Source: Cytophagales bacterium
GTDB lineage: Bacteria > Bacteroidota > Bacteroidia > Cytophagales > Thermoflexibacteraceae
Assembly: GCA_004294445.1 (NCBI GenBank)
Contig: REAZ01000005.1
Span: 86,479-150,478 of the forward strand
Length of the DNA stretch: 64,000 bases
Direction: 5' to 3'
The translations under genes and the position numbers were made by a program. Shown piece by piece: positions 38,482 to 45,650 of this stretch (positions are counted from its first letter, which is position 1; each line of letters starts with the position of its first letter). Under the pieces are notes generated by a model, which was not told where the DNA came from, ran no database searches, and saw only the letters and a list, made by a program, of their open reading frames with translations.

Positions 38482-39504
38482 TTAGTAAATATCCAAACGG
38501 ATTAGATCCTGCACGTCAATCATGCCTACAGGTTTGCTATTCTCTACTACCACGATGTTGTCTATTTGCTTGCTTTTGAATATCTTATGAGCTTCCTGTA
38601 GCAAGGCATCAGGAGAAATAGTGATAGGCAAATTAAACTGAAAATCAGTGAGTTTTTTCTGCAATACGCCTTCGCCTTGTCCTTGCAAATGTCTTCTTAA
38701 ATCTCCGTCTGTGAATACACCAATGAGTTTTTGCCCTTCATCTACGATAGAAACCGCCCCAAAGCCGTATTTGCTCATTTCCAACAAAGCCTCCAAAACA
38801 GACTGAGAAAGTTGGATAACAGGATTTTCGGGCTTGATAGCTTCTTTTACTTTCATCGTCATTAGCTTTGTATGCTCTATGAACTGCTGCGTGCCGAGCG
38901 TAGTGAAGTTATTTTCTGTGAGTGCCTTCATCACCTTCCAAGGAACAGTGCAAGTATGTACGCCCAAATTGATGGCATTCCTGACGTGTTCGGCGTGCCT
39001 TACAGACGAGAACATGATTTTTGAGCTGTAGCCGTAGTAGTTCACTGCCTCTATACACTGCTGCACGAGCGCAAGTGCATCATGCCCTTGGTCTTGCAAA
39101 CGACCTACCAACGGACACACATAAGTAGCCCCTGCTGCCATCGCCATATACGCCTGCTGCAAGGTATAAACCAAATGCACATTGACCATCAGTCCCTCAT
39201 CTACCAACTTTTTGCAGGCAGCAACGCCATGAAGCGATACAGGAATTTTGAAAACTGTTTTGGTAGGGTCTAAGCCCAAAGCCAACTGACGGTGTGCCTC
39301 TGCACAGATGTCTTCCACCGTTTCGCCCAAAGCCTCTATTTGCAGAATAGGCACTATCTTCGCCAAGCGGAGAATCATCGCATCTATGTCCGTAACGCCC
39401 TCTTTGTGCATGAAAGTTGGCGTAGTAGTCAAGCCTGTCAGAAAGCCTAATTTGAACGCCTCTTCGATTTCTTTTATATCGACCGAATCTAAGTAAAGTT
39501 CCAT
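38482..39504 (-). CDS. Transaldolase/F6P-aldolase-like domain fused to CBS pair
   Basis: A 340-residue fusion. Residues 1-220 match the small transaldolase (TalC/FSA) family: MELYLDSVDI with Asp6, and the Schiff-base lysine in TVFKIPVS (Lys86). The usual TTNP motif reads TTTP (26-29), so the conserved active-site Asn is Thr. Residues about 230-340 form two CBS domains (VSIVDEGQKLIGVFTDGDLRRHL; KQIDNIVVVENSKPVGMIDV) like those at the end of arabinose-5-phosphate isomerase KdsD. The CBS pair may sense a nucleotide or sugar nucleotide and regulate the aldolase half. It could act on a sugar phosphate for surface polysaccharide synthesis; this is inference. Confidence 0.87.
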   Translation of the reverse strand: MELYLDSVDIKEIEEAFKLGFLTGLTTTPTFMHKEGVTDIDAMILRLAKIVPILQIEALGETVEDICAEAHRQLALGLDPTKTVFKIPVSLHGVAACKKLVDEGLMVNVHLVYTLQQAYMAMAAGATYVCPLVGRLQDQGHDALALVQQCIEAVNYYGYSSKIMFSSVRHAEHVRNAINLGVHTCTVPWKVMKALTENNFTTLGTQQFIEHTKLMTMKVKEAIKPENPVIQLSQSVLEALLEMSKYGFGAVSIVDEGQKLIGVFTDGDLRRHLQGQGEGVLQKKLTDFQFNLPITISPDALLQEAHKIFKSKQIDNIVVVENSKPVGMIDVQDLIRLDIY

Positions 39505-39639
39505 GTTGGGAATGATTGAATAATGAAAAAATATGAATGATAATGATAAACAGTGAGTTTCCTAAAATGAAATTCACCGCAAAGATAGTTTGTATTTCCA
39601 AAAGATTAAAATTTGCAAGATTTCTTTGTATTTTATTTC

Positions 39640-39647
39640 TATTTTTG
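39640..39647 (+). promoter_or_regulatory. -7 box (TATTTTTG) before the E1 fusion gene
   Basis: TATTTTTG fits TAnnTTTG and lies 32 bases before the ATG at 39680. A TTG at 39613-39615 is 24 bases upstream, slightly far. It lies inside the upstream extension of the frame, which supports the later ATG. Confidence 0.45.
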
Positions 39648-39679
39648 CCCTACAAATTTCCATAACCAATAGAGAACAA

Positions 39680-41656
39680 ATGCAATTTGACAGACATCAT
39701 TATTCCGACCAAACACTCATAGACCTATACGCTGCTATAGTAAAGCCAAGAATGATAGAAGAAAAAATGTTGGTTTTGCTTAGGCAGGGCAAAATAACCA
39801 AATGGTTTTCAGGCATCGGGCAGGAGGCTATCTCCGTAGGCAGTGCGATGGCACTCGAAGATGACGAATACATTTTGCCAATGCACCGCAATTTGGGCGT
39901 TTTTACGGTCAGGCAAATGCCTTTTCACAAACTTTTTGCCCAATGGCAGGGTAAAAAATCGGGCTATACCAAAGGCAGGGATAGGTCTTTTCACTTCGGA
40001 AATCAGCAGCATCACGTAGTAGGCATGATTTCGCATTTGGGTCCTCAAATGGGTATTGCTGATGGCATTGCCCTTGCAAACCTGCTGGAAAATAAGCAAA
40101 AAACAACCTTAGTCTTTACGGGTGATGGGGCTACTTCCGAAGGAGATTTCCACGAATCGGTCAATGTGGCAGCAGTTTGGGACTTACCCGTAATTTTCGT
40201 TATCGAAAACAATGGTTACGGACTTTCTACACCAAGTAACGAACAGTTTAGGTGCAAACAAATGATAGACAAGGCTATAGGCTACGGCATGGAAGCGGTG
40301 CAGGTGGACGGAAACAACCTTTTGGAGGTGTACCATACGGTAAAAACACTGGCGGAAAAAATGAGGACAAACCCAAAGCCTGTACTTTTGGAGGCGATGA
40401 CTTTTCGTATGCGGGGGCATGAGGAAGCCTCTGGCACAAAGTACGTCCCAAAAGAACTTTTTGAGGAATGGGGCAAAAAAGACCCCGTAGAACGCTATGA
40501 AAGCTATCTGAAAGAAATAAAAGTGCTGAATGACGAACTAATTGCCAAGATTAGGGCAGAAATAAAGCAAGAAATAGAGGAAGGATTGGAAATAGTTTTC
40601 CCACAGCCCGACCCAACGCCCGATACAGCCGAAGAACTCAGCGATATGTACGCACCGCATCAGCAGGTAGTTGTATCACCAAAAGCACAGCAAAAAACCA
40701 ACAAACGCTTCATCAATGCCATTACAGACGGGCTTAGTGCCGCTATGGAAAAGTACCCAAATTTGGTGCTGATGGGGCAAGACATTGCCGAATACGGCGG
40801 TGCTTTCAAAGTTACAGAAGGCTTTGTGGAAAAATTTGGAAAACAAAGAGTACGGAATACTCCCCTTTGCGAATCTGCCATAGTAGGAGCAGCTTTGGGG
40901 CTTTCCATCAACGGCTACAAGGCAATGGTAGAAATGCAGTTTGCCGACTTCGTAACTTGCGGCTTCAATCAAATAATCAATAACTTAGCAAAAATACACT
41001 ACCGTTGGGGGCAAAATGCAGACGTAGTAGTGCGTATGCCTACGGGGGCGGGCGTATCGGCGGGACCCTTTCACTCGCAGTCCAACGAGGCGTGGTTTTT
41101 CCATACTTCGGGCTTGAAAATCGTCTATCCCTCCAACCCGTATGATGCCAAAGGCTTGCTATTAGCCGCCCTCGAAGACCCAAACCCCTATCTTTATTTC
41201 GAACACAAAGCCCTCTATCGCTCTGCAAATGAGGATATTCCCGACGAATACTATACCATAGAAATAGGGAAAGCAAACTTAGTAGCTATGGGGGACGACC
41301 TTTCCATCATCACCTACGGCATGGGCGTACACTGGGCAAAGCAAATCACCGAAGAACTCGGCATCTCTGCCGATATTCTGGACTTGCGAACCCTACTCCC
41401 TTGGGACAAAGAAGCCGTAAGACAGACCGTAAGCAAAACAGGTAAGGCACTCGTTTGCCACGAGGACTGCCTCACAGGGGGCATAGGCGGCGAGATAGCC
41501 GCTTGGATTTCAGAGCATTGCTTCGAGCGATTGGACGCACCCGTCATGCGCGAGGGCGGCTTAGATACCGCTATCCCTTTCGCTACTAACTTGGAAAACA
41601 ACTTCCTGCCAAAGCAACGCATCAGGGAAAAGGTGATAAAATTAGCAGCCTATTAG
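39680..41656 (+). CDS. 2-oxoacid dehydrogenase E1, alpha and beta subunits fused
   Basis: About 658 residues. The N-terminal half is the E1 alpha subunit (LRQGKITKWFSGIGQEA, and the TPP-binding motif GDGATSEGDFHESVN...NNGYGLSTP). The C-terminal half, from about residue 335, is the beta subunit (MGQDIAEYGGAFKVTEGF, TPLCESAIVGAALGLSINGY, VRMPTGAG, HEDCLTGGIGGEIAAW). It decarboxylates pyruvate or branched-chain 2-oxoacids with TPP and passes the acyl group to E2. Fused E1 is frequent in Bacteroidota. The ATG at 39680 (MQFDRHHYSDQTLIDLY) is chosen over the one at 39590, which lies before the -7 box. Confidence 0.92.
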   Translation: MQFDRHHYSDQTLIDLYAAIVKPRMIEEKMLVLLRQGKITKWFSGIGQEAISVGSAMALEDDEYILPMHRNLGVFTVRQMPFHKLFAQWQGKKSGYTKGRDRSFHFGNQQHHVVGMISHLGPQMGIADGIALANLLENKQKTTLVFTGDGATSEGDFHESVNVAAVWDLPVIFVIENNGYGLSTPSNEQFRCKQMIDKAIGYGMEAVQVDGNNLLEVYHTVKTLAEKMRTNPKPVLLEAMTFRMRGHEEASGTKYVPKELFEEWGKKDPVERYESYLKEIKVLNDELIAKIRAEIKQEIEEGLEIVFPQPDPTPDTAEELSDMYAPHQQVVVSPKAQQKTNKRFINAITDGLSAAMEKYPNLVLMGQDIAEYGGAFKVTEGFVEKFGKQRVRNTPLCESAIVGAALGLSINGYKAMVEMQFADFVTCGFNQIINNLAKIHYRWGQNADVVVRMPTGAGVSAGPFHSQSNEAWFFHTSGLKIVYPSNPYDAKGLLLAALEDPNPYLYFEHKALYRSANEDIPDEYYTIEIGKANLVAMGDDLSIITYGMGVHWAKQITEELGISADILDLRTLLPWDKEAVRQTVSKTGKALVCHEDCLTGGIGGEIAAWISEHCFERLDAPVMREGGLDTAIPFATNLENNFLPKQRIREKVIKLAAY

Positions 41657-41675
41657 CGTGCCGAAAATATAAGCA

Positions 41676-41706
41676 GCGTTCCCAAAATCATTTTGATTGG
41701 GAACGC
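41676..41706 (+). terminator. Hairpin A, after the E1 gene and before Uma2
   Basis: gcgttcccaaaatca pairs with tgattgggaacgc across a short loop with a two-base bulge. It lies 19 bases after the E1 stop. It shares the arm gcgttcccaaaatca with hairpin B at 42345-42381 on the other side of the Uma2 gene. Confidence 0.65.
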
Positions 41707-41746
41707 AAATAAATACAGTCAATAACGTAAAAACATATTTCAAAAG
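41701..41746 (+). repeat. 46-base direct repeat, copy A
   Basis: This segment matches 42601-42646 at 40 of 46 positions, including the identical run acgtaaaaacatatttcaaaag. Copy B is the start of the 84-residue gene; copy A keeps the same codons in part (INTVNNVKTYFKR against INTIENVKTYFKS), so it is a stub of that gene's 5' end in front of Uma2. Confidence 0.85.
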
Positions 41747-41752
41747 AATACG

Positions 41753-42343
41753 ATGATGATAACTTCCATAGACCAACTTAATCCCAACGAAATATATTCT
41801 TATGCAGATTATATGACTTGGCAATTTACAGAGAGAATAGAACTTTTGAAAGGCTATTTTCGCCTTATGGCTGCACCTAATCGGTATCATCAAACGGTTT
41901 CAGGCAGTTTGCATAGAGAATTTTCCAATTATTTTAAAGGAAAGCCTTGCCGAGTTTTTCACGCACCTTTTGATGTGAAACTTGTTAAAAATGCGGAAGG
42001 CAAAACAGATAAAGAAATTTATACCGTTGTCCAACCTGATATTTGCGTGATTTGTGATAGGTCAAAATTAGACACACAAGGCTGCTTGGGTTCTCCCGAT
42101 TTGATTATCGAGATAGTATCGCAAAGCAGTACGAAAACAGATGTAAAAGATAAATTTGCTTTGTATCAAGAAAATGGCGTATTAGAATATTGGATAGTCC
42201 GCCCAAGTGAAAATACGGTAGAACAGTTTTATTTGGAAAATGAAAAGTATGTTTTCAAAGCCACTTATGTAAAAGAGGATAGCATTTGCCCCGTTTTGTT
42301 CCCCGATTTGGTGGTAAATTTAGAAGAAGTTTTTGAGGAGTAA
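41753..42343 (+). CDS. Uma2-family PD-(D/E)XK nuclease-like protein
   Basis: A 196-residue protein of the Uma2 family, which has a restriction-endonuclease-like fold and is strongly amplified in some bacteria. The core shows ERIELLKGYFRLMAAPN, VVQPDICVICDRSKLD (conserved Asp), GSPDLIIEIVSQSST (D...E) and KFALYQENGVLEYWIV. The biological role of the family is unsettled. It sits alone between two similar hairpins and behind copy A of a 46-base repeat, which suggests a cassette gained or duplicated beside the defence operon. Confidence 0.9.
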   Translation: MMITSIDQLNPNEIYSYADYMTWQFTERIELLKGYFRLMAAPNRYHQTVSGSLHREFSNYFKGKPCRVFHAPFDVKLVKNAEGKTDKEIYTVVQPDICVICDRSKLDTQGCLGSPDLIIEIVSQSSTKTDVKDKFALYQENGVLEYWIVRPSENTVEQFYLENEKYVFKATYVKEDSICPVLFPDLVVNLEEVFEE

Positions 42344-42344
42344 A

Positions 42345-42381
42345 CAGCGTTCCCAAAATCAGATAGGTTTTGGGAACGCTG
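42345..42381 (+). terminator. Hairpin B, terminator of Uma2
   Basis: cagcgttcccaaaa (42345-42358) and ttttgggaacgctg (42368-42381) are exact complements, followed by ttttt. It starts directly after the Uma2 stop and isolates the defence operon from upstream transcription. Confidence 0.85.
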
Positions 42382-42439
42382 TTTTTATGTGGGCAAAGTT
42401 TGGAATAAATCGCTACAATAAAATAAAATCATTTTTTAT

Positions 42440-42470
42440 TTTGTAACTACAAAAAAATAACTTACTTTTG
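42440..42470 (+). promoter_or_regulatory. Promoter of the defence operon
   Basis: TTTG (42440-42443) and TACTTTTG (42463-42470) are 19 bases apart, a full match to the Bacteroidota consensus. Transcription would start near 42477, giving a leader of about 120 bases before the 84-residue gene. No operator palindrome is evident in the leader. Confidence 0.65.
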
Positions 42471-42596
42471 AAACTCTCTACTTTCTACCAGCCAAAGAGC
42501 CTTTTTTACTCATAGTACATACACATACTTGCTAAAATACTAATTGCAAGGTGCTTTTATTGTCTTAGTTTACACTCTAAAAATCAATTAAATTAT

Positions 42597-42851
42597 ATGC
42601 AAACAGAAATAAATACAATCGAAAACGTAAAAACATATTTCAAAAGTTTGGTGGATATGGATTTATCTTTCCACCCTGATGATGATTTTAAAGATTATTT
42701 AGTGCATAGTACTCAACAACCTATATTTACAATAACCGAAGCCAAAATACACAATGCCTCAATGAATAGATGCTTCGAGGTTTGTGAAAAACACAAAGTT
42801 GATATTTATGAAATTAGCCTTGATGTTTTAAATCTAAAAATATTGTCATAA
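42597..42851 (+). CDS. 84-residue unknown protein leading the defence operon
   Basis: A small acidic protein that I do not recognise. It begins MQTEINTIENVKTYFKSLVD and has DLSFHPDDDFKDYL, an ITEAKIHNASMNRCFEVCEK segment with two Cys and a hydrophobic end. There is no helix-turn-helix or membrane segment. The stop is 16 bases before the methyltransferase ATG and the only good promoter is upstream, so it is cotranscribed with the system. It may be a regulator, inhibitor or adaptor of the system, or an unrelated passenger. A 46-base copy of its 5' end lies before Uma2. Confidence 0.75.
   Translation: MQTEINTIENVKTYFKSLVDMDLSFHPDDDFKDYLVHSTQQPIFTITEAKIHNASMNRCFEVCEKHKVDIYEISLDVLNLKILS
42601..42646 (+). 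repeat. 46-base direct repeat, copy B
   Basis: This is the start of the 84-residue gene, matching 41701-41746 exactly 900 bases away. The two copies bracket the Uma2 gene, hairpin B and the operon promoter. Confidence 0.85.
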
Positions 42852-42867
42852 GAGAATAGCTAATAAA

Positions 42868-44208
42868 ATGCGATATATTGACCTTTTTGCGGGTGCAGGT
42901 GGACTTTCCGAAGGATTTATTCGTGAAGGTTTTGAACCTATTGCCCACGTTGAGATGAATGAAGACGCTTGTTTTACTATTAAAACAAGGTTGGCTTACT
43001 ATTCTCTAAAAAATAAAGGTATGTTGAATATTTATGAAAAATATTTGAAAAGTGCTATTACAAGAAATGAATTGTATGAATATTTACCCAAAGATGAACT
43101 AAATTCTGTTATTAATCTTGAAATTTCTGACAATACTATTGACACAATTTTTTCACAAATTGACAAACTAAATAGAGGTAAAAAAGTAGATTTAATCATT
43201 GGGGGACCGCCTTGTCAAGCATATTCTGTAATAGGTAGAGCAAGAGATAAAAATAAAATGGTTGGTGATACTCGTAACCGTTTATTTTTGCAGTATGCCA
43301 ATTTCTTAGAAAAATATGAACCCAAAGCATTTGTTTTTGAAAATGTAACGGGCTTAATTACAGCAGGCGGAGGTACATATTTGTGTGAAATGCTTGATAA
43401 ATTTAACCTATTAGGCTATAAAGTAAATATTCATTTAGAGAAAACTAAAAATAATGAAAAATTAGATATTTTTAATACTTCTGATTATGGAGTTTTGCAA
43501 AGTCGCAAAAGAATAATAATTGTAGGTTATAAAAATACTATTGATTTTGAATTTGATTTGTCTAAATTCCAAATAGATACAAAATCTTTCAATGTAAAAG
43601 ATGATTTATTAGCCGATTTGCCAAGTTTACAACCAAATGAAACTAAAAAAATAGCATTTTATAACAAAAACATTACAGAATACCAACAACTTTCTTTGTT
43701 ACGTGATGATGATTTTGATTTTACTACTCAACACATTGCACGACCACATAATAGCAGAGATTTAGAAATTTATCAAATTGCCATAAAATTATGGCTTGAA
43801 GAAAGAAAAAGATTAAGCTATGCAAATTTGCGAGCAGATTTAAAAACACACAAAAACCAAGAAGTTTTTTCTAACCGTTTTCAAGTTGTCAATCCTTTTG
43901 GCGTTACGCATACCGTTGTTGCGCATATTTCTTGTGATGGTCATTACTATATTTATCCCGATTTATCCCAAATACGGTCTATTTCGGTGCGTGAGGCTGC
44001 CCGTATCCAGTCTTTCCCCGACAATTTCTTTTTTGAAGGTAGCCGCACTTCTGCCTTCAAACAAATAGGCAATGCTGTACCGCCTATGTTTGCCCAGCAG
44101 ATAGCCAAAGCAGTAAAATACAGTCGCATCGGCGAGAACCATTTCCAATCTACTCCATTAAACACCTATGAAACAAGAGAACCCATATTCGAGCTTGAGG
44201 CAGCTTGA
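42868..44208 (+). CDS. DNA (cytosine-5)-methyltransferase
   Basis: A 446-residue modification enzyme that methylates cytosine C5 using S-adenosylmethionine. Motif I is DLFAGAGGLSEGF (5-17), motif IV IGGPPCQAYS with catalytic Cys116, motif VI ENV (158-160), motif VIII QSRKR (211-215), and motifs IX-X RSISVREAARIQSFP and QIGNAVPPMFAQQIAKAV near the end. The target-recognition region (about 225-340) is small and gives no specificity by eye. All catalytic motifs are intact. The region is visibly AT-rich (43021-43080 has 12 G+C in 60), unlike the E1 gene upstream. It overlaps the ATPase gene by 41 bases, so the two are translationally linked. Confidence 0.95.
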   Translation: MRYIDLFAGAGGLSEGFIREGFEPIAHVEMNEDACFTIKTRLAYYSLKNKGMLNIYEKYLKSAITRNELYEYLPKDELNSVINLEISDNTIDTIFSQIDKLNRGKKVDLIIGGPPCQAYSVIGRARDKNKMVGDTRNRLFLQYANFLEKYEPKAFVFENVTGLITAGGGTYLCEMLDKFNLLGYKVNIHLEKTKNNEKLDIFNTSDYGVLQSRKRIIIVGYKNTIDFEFDLSKFQIDTKSFNVKDDLLADLPSLQPNETKKIAFYNKNITEYQQLSLLRDDDFDFTTQHIARPHNSRDLEIYQIAIKLWLEERKRLSYANLRADLKTHKNQEVFSNRFQVVNPFGVTHTVVAHISCDGHYYIYPDLSQIRSISVREAARIQSFPDNFFFEGSRTSAFKQIGNAVPPMFAQQIAKAVKYSRIGENHFQSTPLNTYETREPIFELEAA

Positions 44209-45646
44209 AGTCCCTCCGCACGCCGATGCGATGATAGAAACATTTAGAGCAATAGGGTACAATATCCAAACAGCAGTTGCTGATTTGATAGATAATGCCA
44301 TTTCTGCCAATGCTAAAAATATTTGGGTCAGTTTTGATTGGGAAGGTCAAGAATCTACTATCTCTATCTTAGATGATGGTTGCGGCATGACTGATGGTGA
44401 AATTATTGAGGCTATGCGCCCAGGGAGTAAAAACCCAAATGAACAAAGAGATAGCAAGGATTTGGGCAGATTTGGGCTTGGCTTAAAAACAGCTTCTTTT
44501 TCTCAATGCAGAAAACTAACAACAGCTTCAAAAAAAGAAAATCAAGTAGCTTATTGGACTTGGGATTTGGACTACATCAGTCAGGTCAAAAATTGGCAAC
44601 TTATCAATTTAGAGCCTATTGAAAATCAGCTAAATAAACTTTCTTTACTAAGTTCTGGCACGCTTATAATTTGGGAAAAATTAGACAGAGTAGTAAAGAA
44701 TACTTATGAAGAAAATAGGAAAGATAGTGATAGTTTTTACCAAGTTGCCGAAGTAGTAAAAAAGCATTTAGGAATGGTTTTTCATAGATATTTGGAAACC
44801 CATAAGATAAAAATATTTTTTAATGATAGAGAAATACTTCCGTGGGACCCGTTTTTAAAAGGTTTTGAGGGGCTTCAAATCATTCCAGACATCATACAAA
44901 ATGGTCTGGTAAGTATCAAAGGCTACGTGCTGCCACATAGGTCAAAACTTAGCGAAGAGGATTATAAAAAAGCAGAGGGTTCAAACGGTTGGAATGCACA
45001 GCAAGGTTTTTATATCTATAGAAATGAAAGATTGTTAGTAGCGGGGGATTGGCTGGGAATGTTTCGCAAAGAAGACCATTATAAACTTGCACGTATCATG
45101 GTCGATTTGCCAAACACCTTAGATGATGCTTGGCAATTAGACATCAAAAAATCAGTGGCAATTCCCCCTAATTATCTAAAAGAACAACTGCGCTCTATTG
45201 CGGCAAATATCAGAAATAAGGCTGTAGAAGTTTTTAGGCACAAGGGTAAGGTATTGCAGCGCAAATACTCCAATAGCCAATTTTACCCTATTTGGCAGGA
45301 AAAAATAAGGCATGGCAAAAGATTTTATGAGATTAACCGAGAACACCCTATTATCAAAGGTATCATAGAAAACTTGGGTAACTCTCAGAAAAATATCAAT
45401 GAATTACTCCGTTTGGTAGAAGAAACCATACCAATTAGTCTGATTACAATACGAGAAAGCGAAAATCCTGAACAGCAAGGCAAACCATTTGAAGCAAGCA
45501 ATCATGATGATATTAAGAAAATGATAGGAGATATGTATAAAGCGCAGCTAAAAAATGGCAAAAGTGAAGAACAAGCAAAAGGTTATATTCTATCTATAGA
45601 ACCTTTTAATCTATACCCACAATACGTTGAAACCTTAAATAACTAA
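44168..45646 (+). CDS. MORC/MutL-like GHKL ATPase (paraMORC)
   Basis: A 492-residue ATPase of the gyrase/Hsp90/histidine-kinase/MutL fold. The N box is ADLIDNAISANA (38-49, Asn43), with Asp39 in place of the usual catalytic Glu. G1 is DDGCGM (69-74) and the lid/G2 is GRFGLGLKTASFS (100-112). An S5-like domain and a C-terminal helical part follow; there is no kinase H box. In restriction-modification loci such proteins were proposed to remodel DNA-protein complexes together with a helicase and nuclease. It starts inside the methyltransferase gene and ends 4 bases before the Z1 gene. Confidence 0.92.
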   Translation: MKQENPYSSLRQLEVPPHADAMIETFRAIGYNIQTAVADLIDNAISANAKNIWVSFDWEGQESTISILDDGCGMTDGEIIEAMRPGSKNPNEQRDSKDLGRFGLGLKTASFSQCRKLTTASKKENQVAYWTWDLDYISQVKNWQLINLEPIENQLNKLSLLSSGTLIIWEKLDRVVKNTYEENRKDSDSFYQVAEVVKKHLGMVFHRYLETHKIKIFFNDREILPWDPFLKGFEGLQIIPDIIQNGLVSIKGYVLPHRSKLSEEDYKKAEGSNGWNAQQGFYIYRNERLLVAGDWLGMFRKEDHYKLARIMVDLPNTLDDAWQLDIKKSVAIPPNYLKEQLRSIAANIRNKAVEVFRHKGKVLQRKYSNSQFYPIWQEKIRHGKRFYEINREHPIIKGIIENLGNSQKNINELLRLVEETIPISLITIRESENPEQQGKPFEASNHDDIKKMIGDMYKAQLKNGKSEEQAKGYILSIEPFNLYPQYVETLNN

Positions 45647-45650
45647 AAAA

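Noticed and set aside
41701..42646. CRISPR-like or insertion-sequence structure around Uma2
   Set aside because: Only two repeat copies 900 bases apart, no spacers and no transposase or terminal inverted repeats of an IS.
42868..44208. Orphan Dcm-type methyltransferase without a restriction partner
   Set aside because: The 41-base overlap with the MORC-like gene and the tight downstream genes show it belongs to a larger system.
44168..45646. Histidine kinase or Hsp90
   Set aside because: It has the GHKL ATPase motifs but no phospho-acceptor box or Hsp90 middle domain; the context and lid motif fit MORC/MutL-like proteins.
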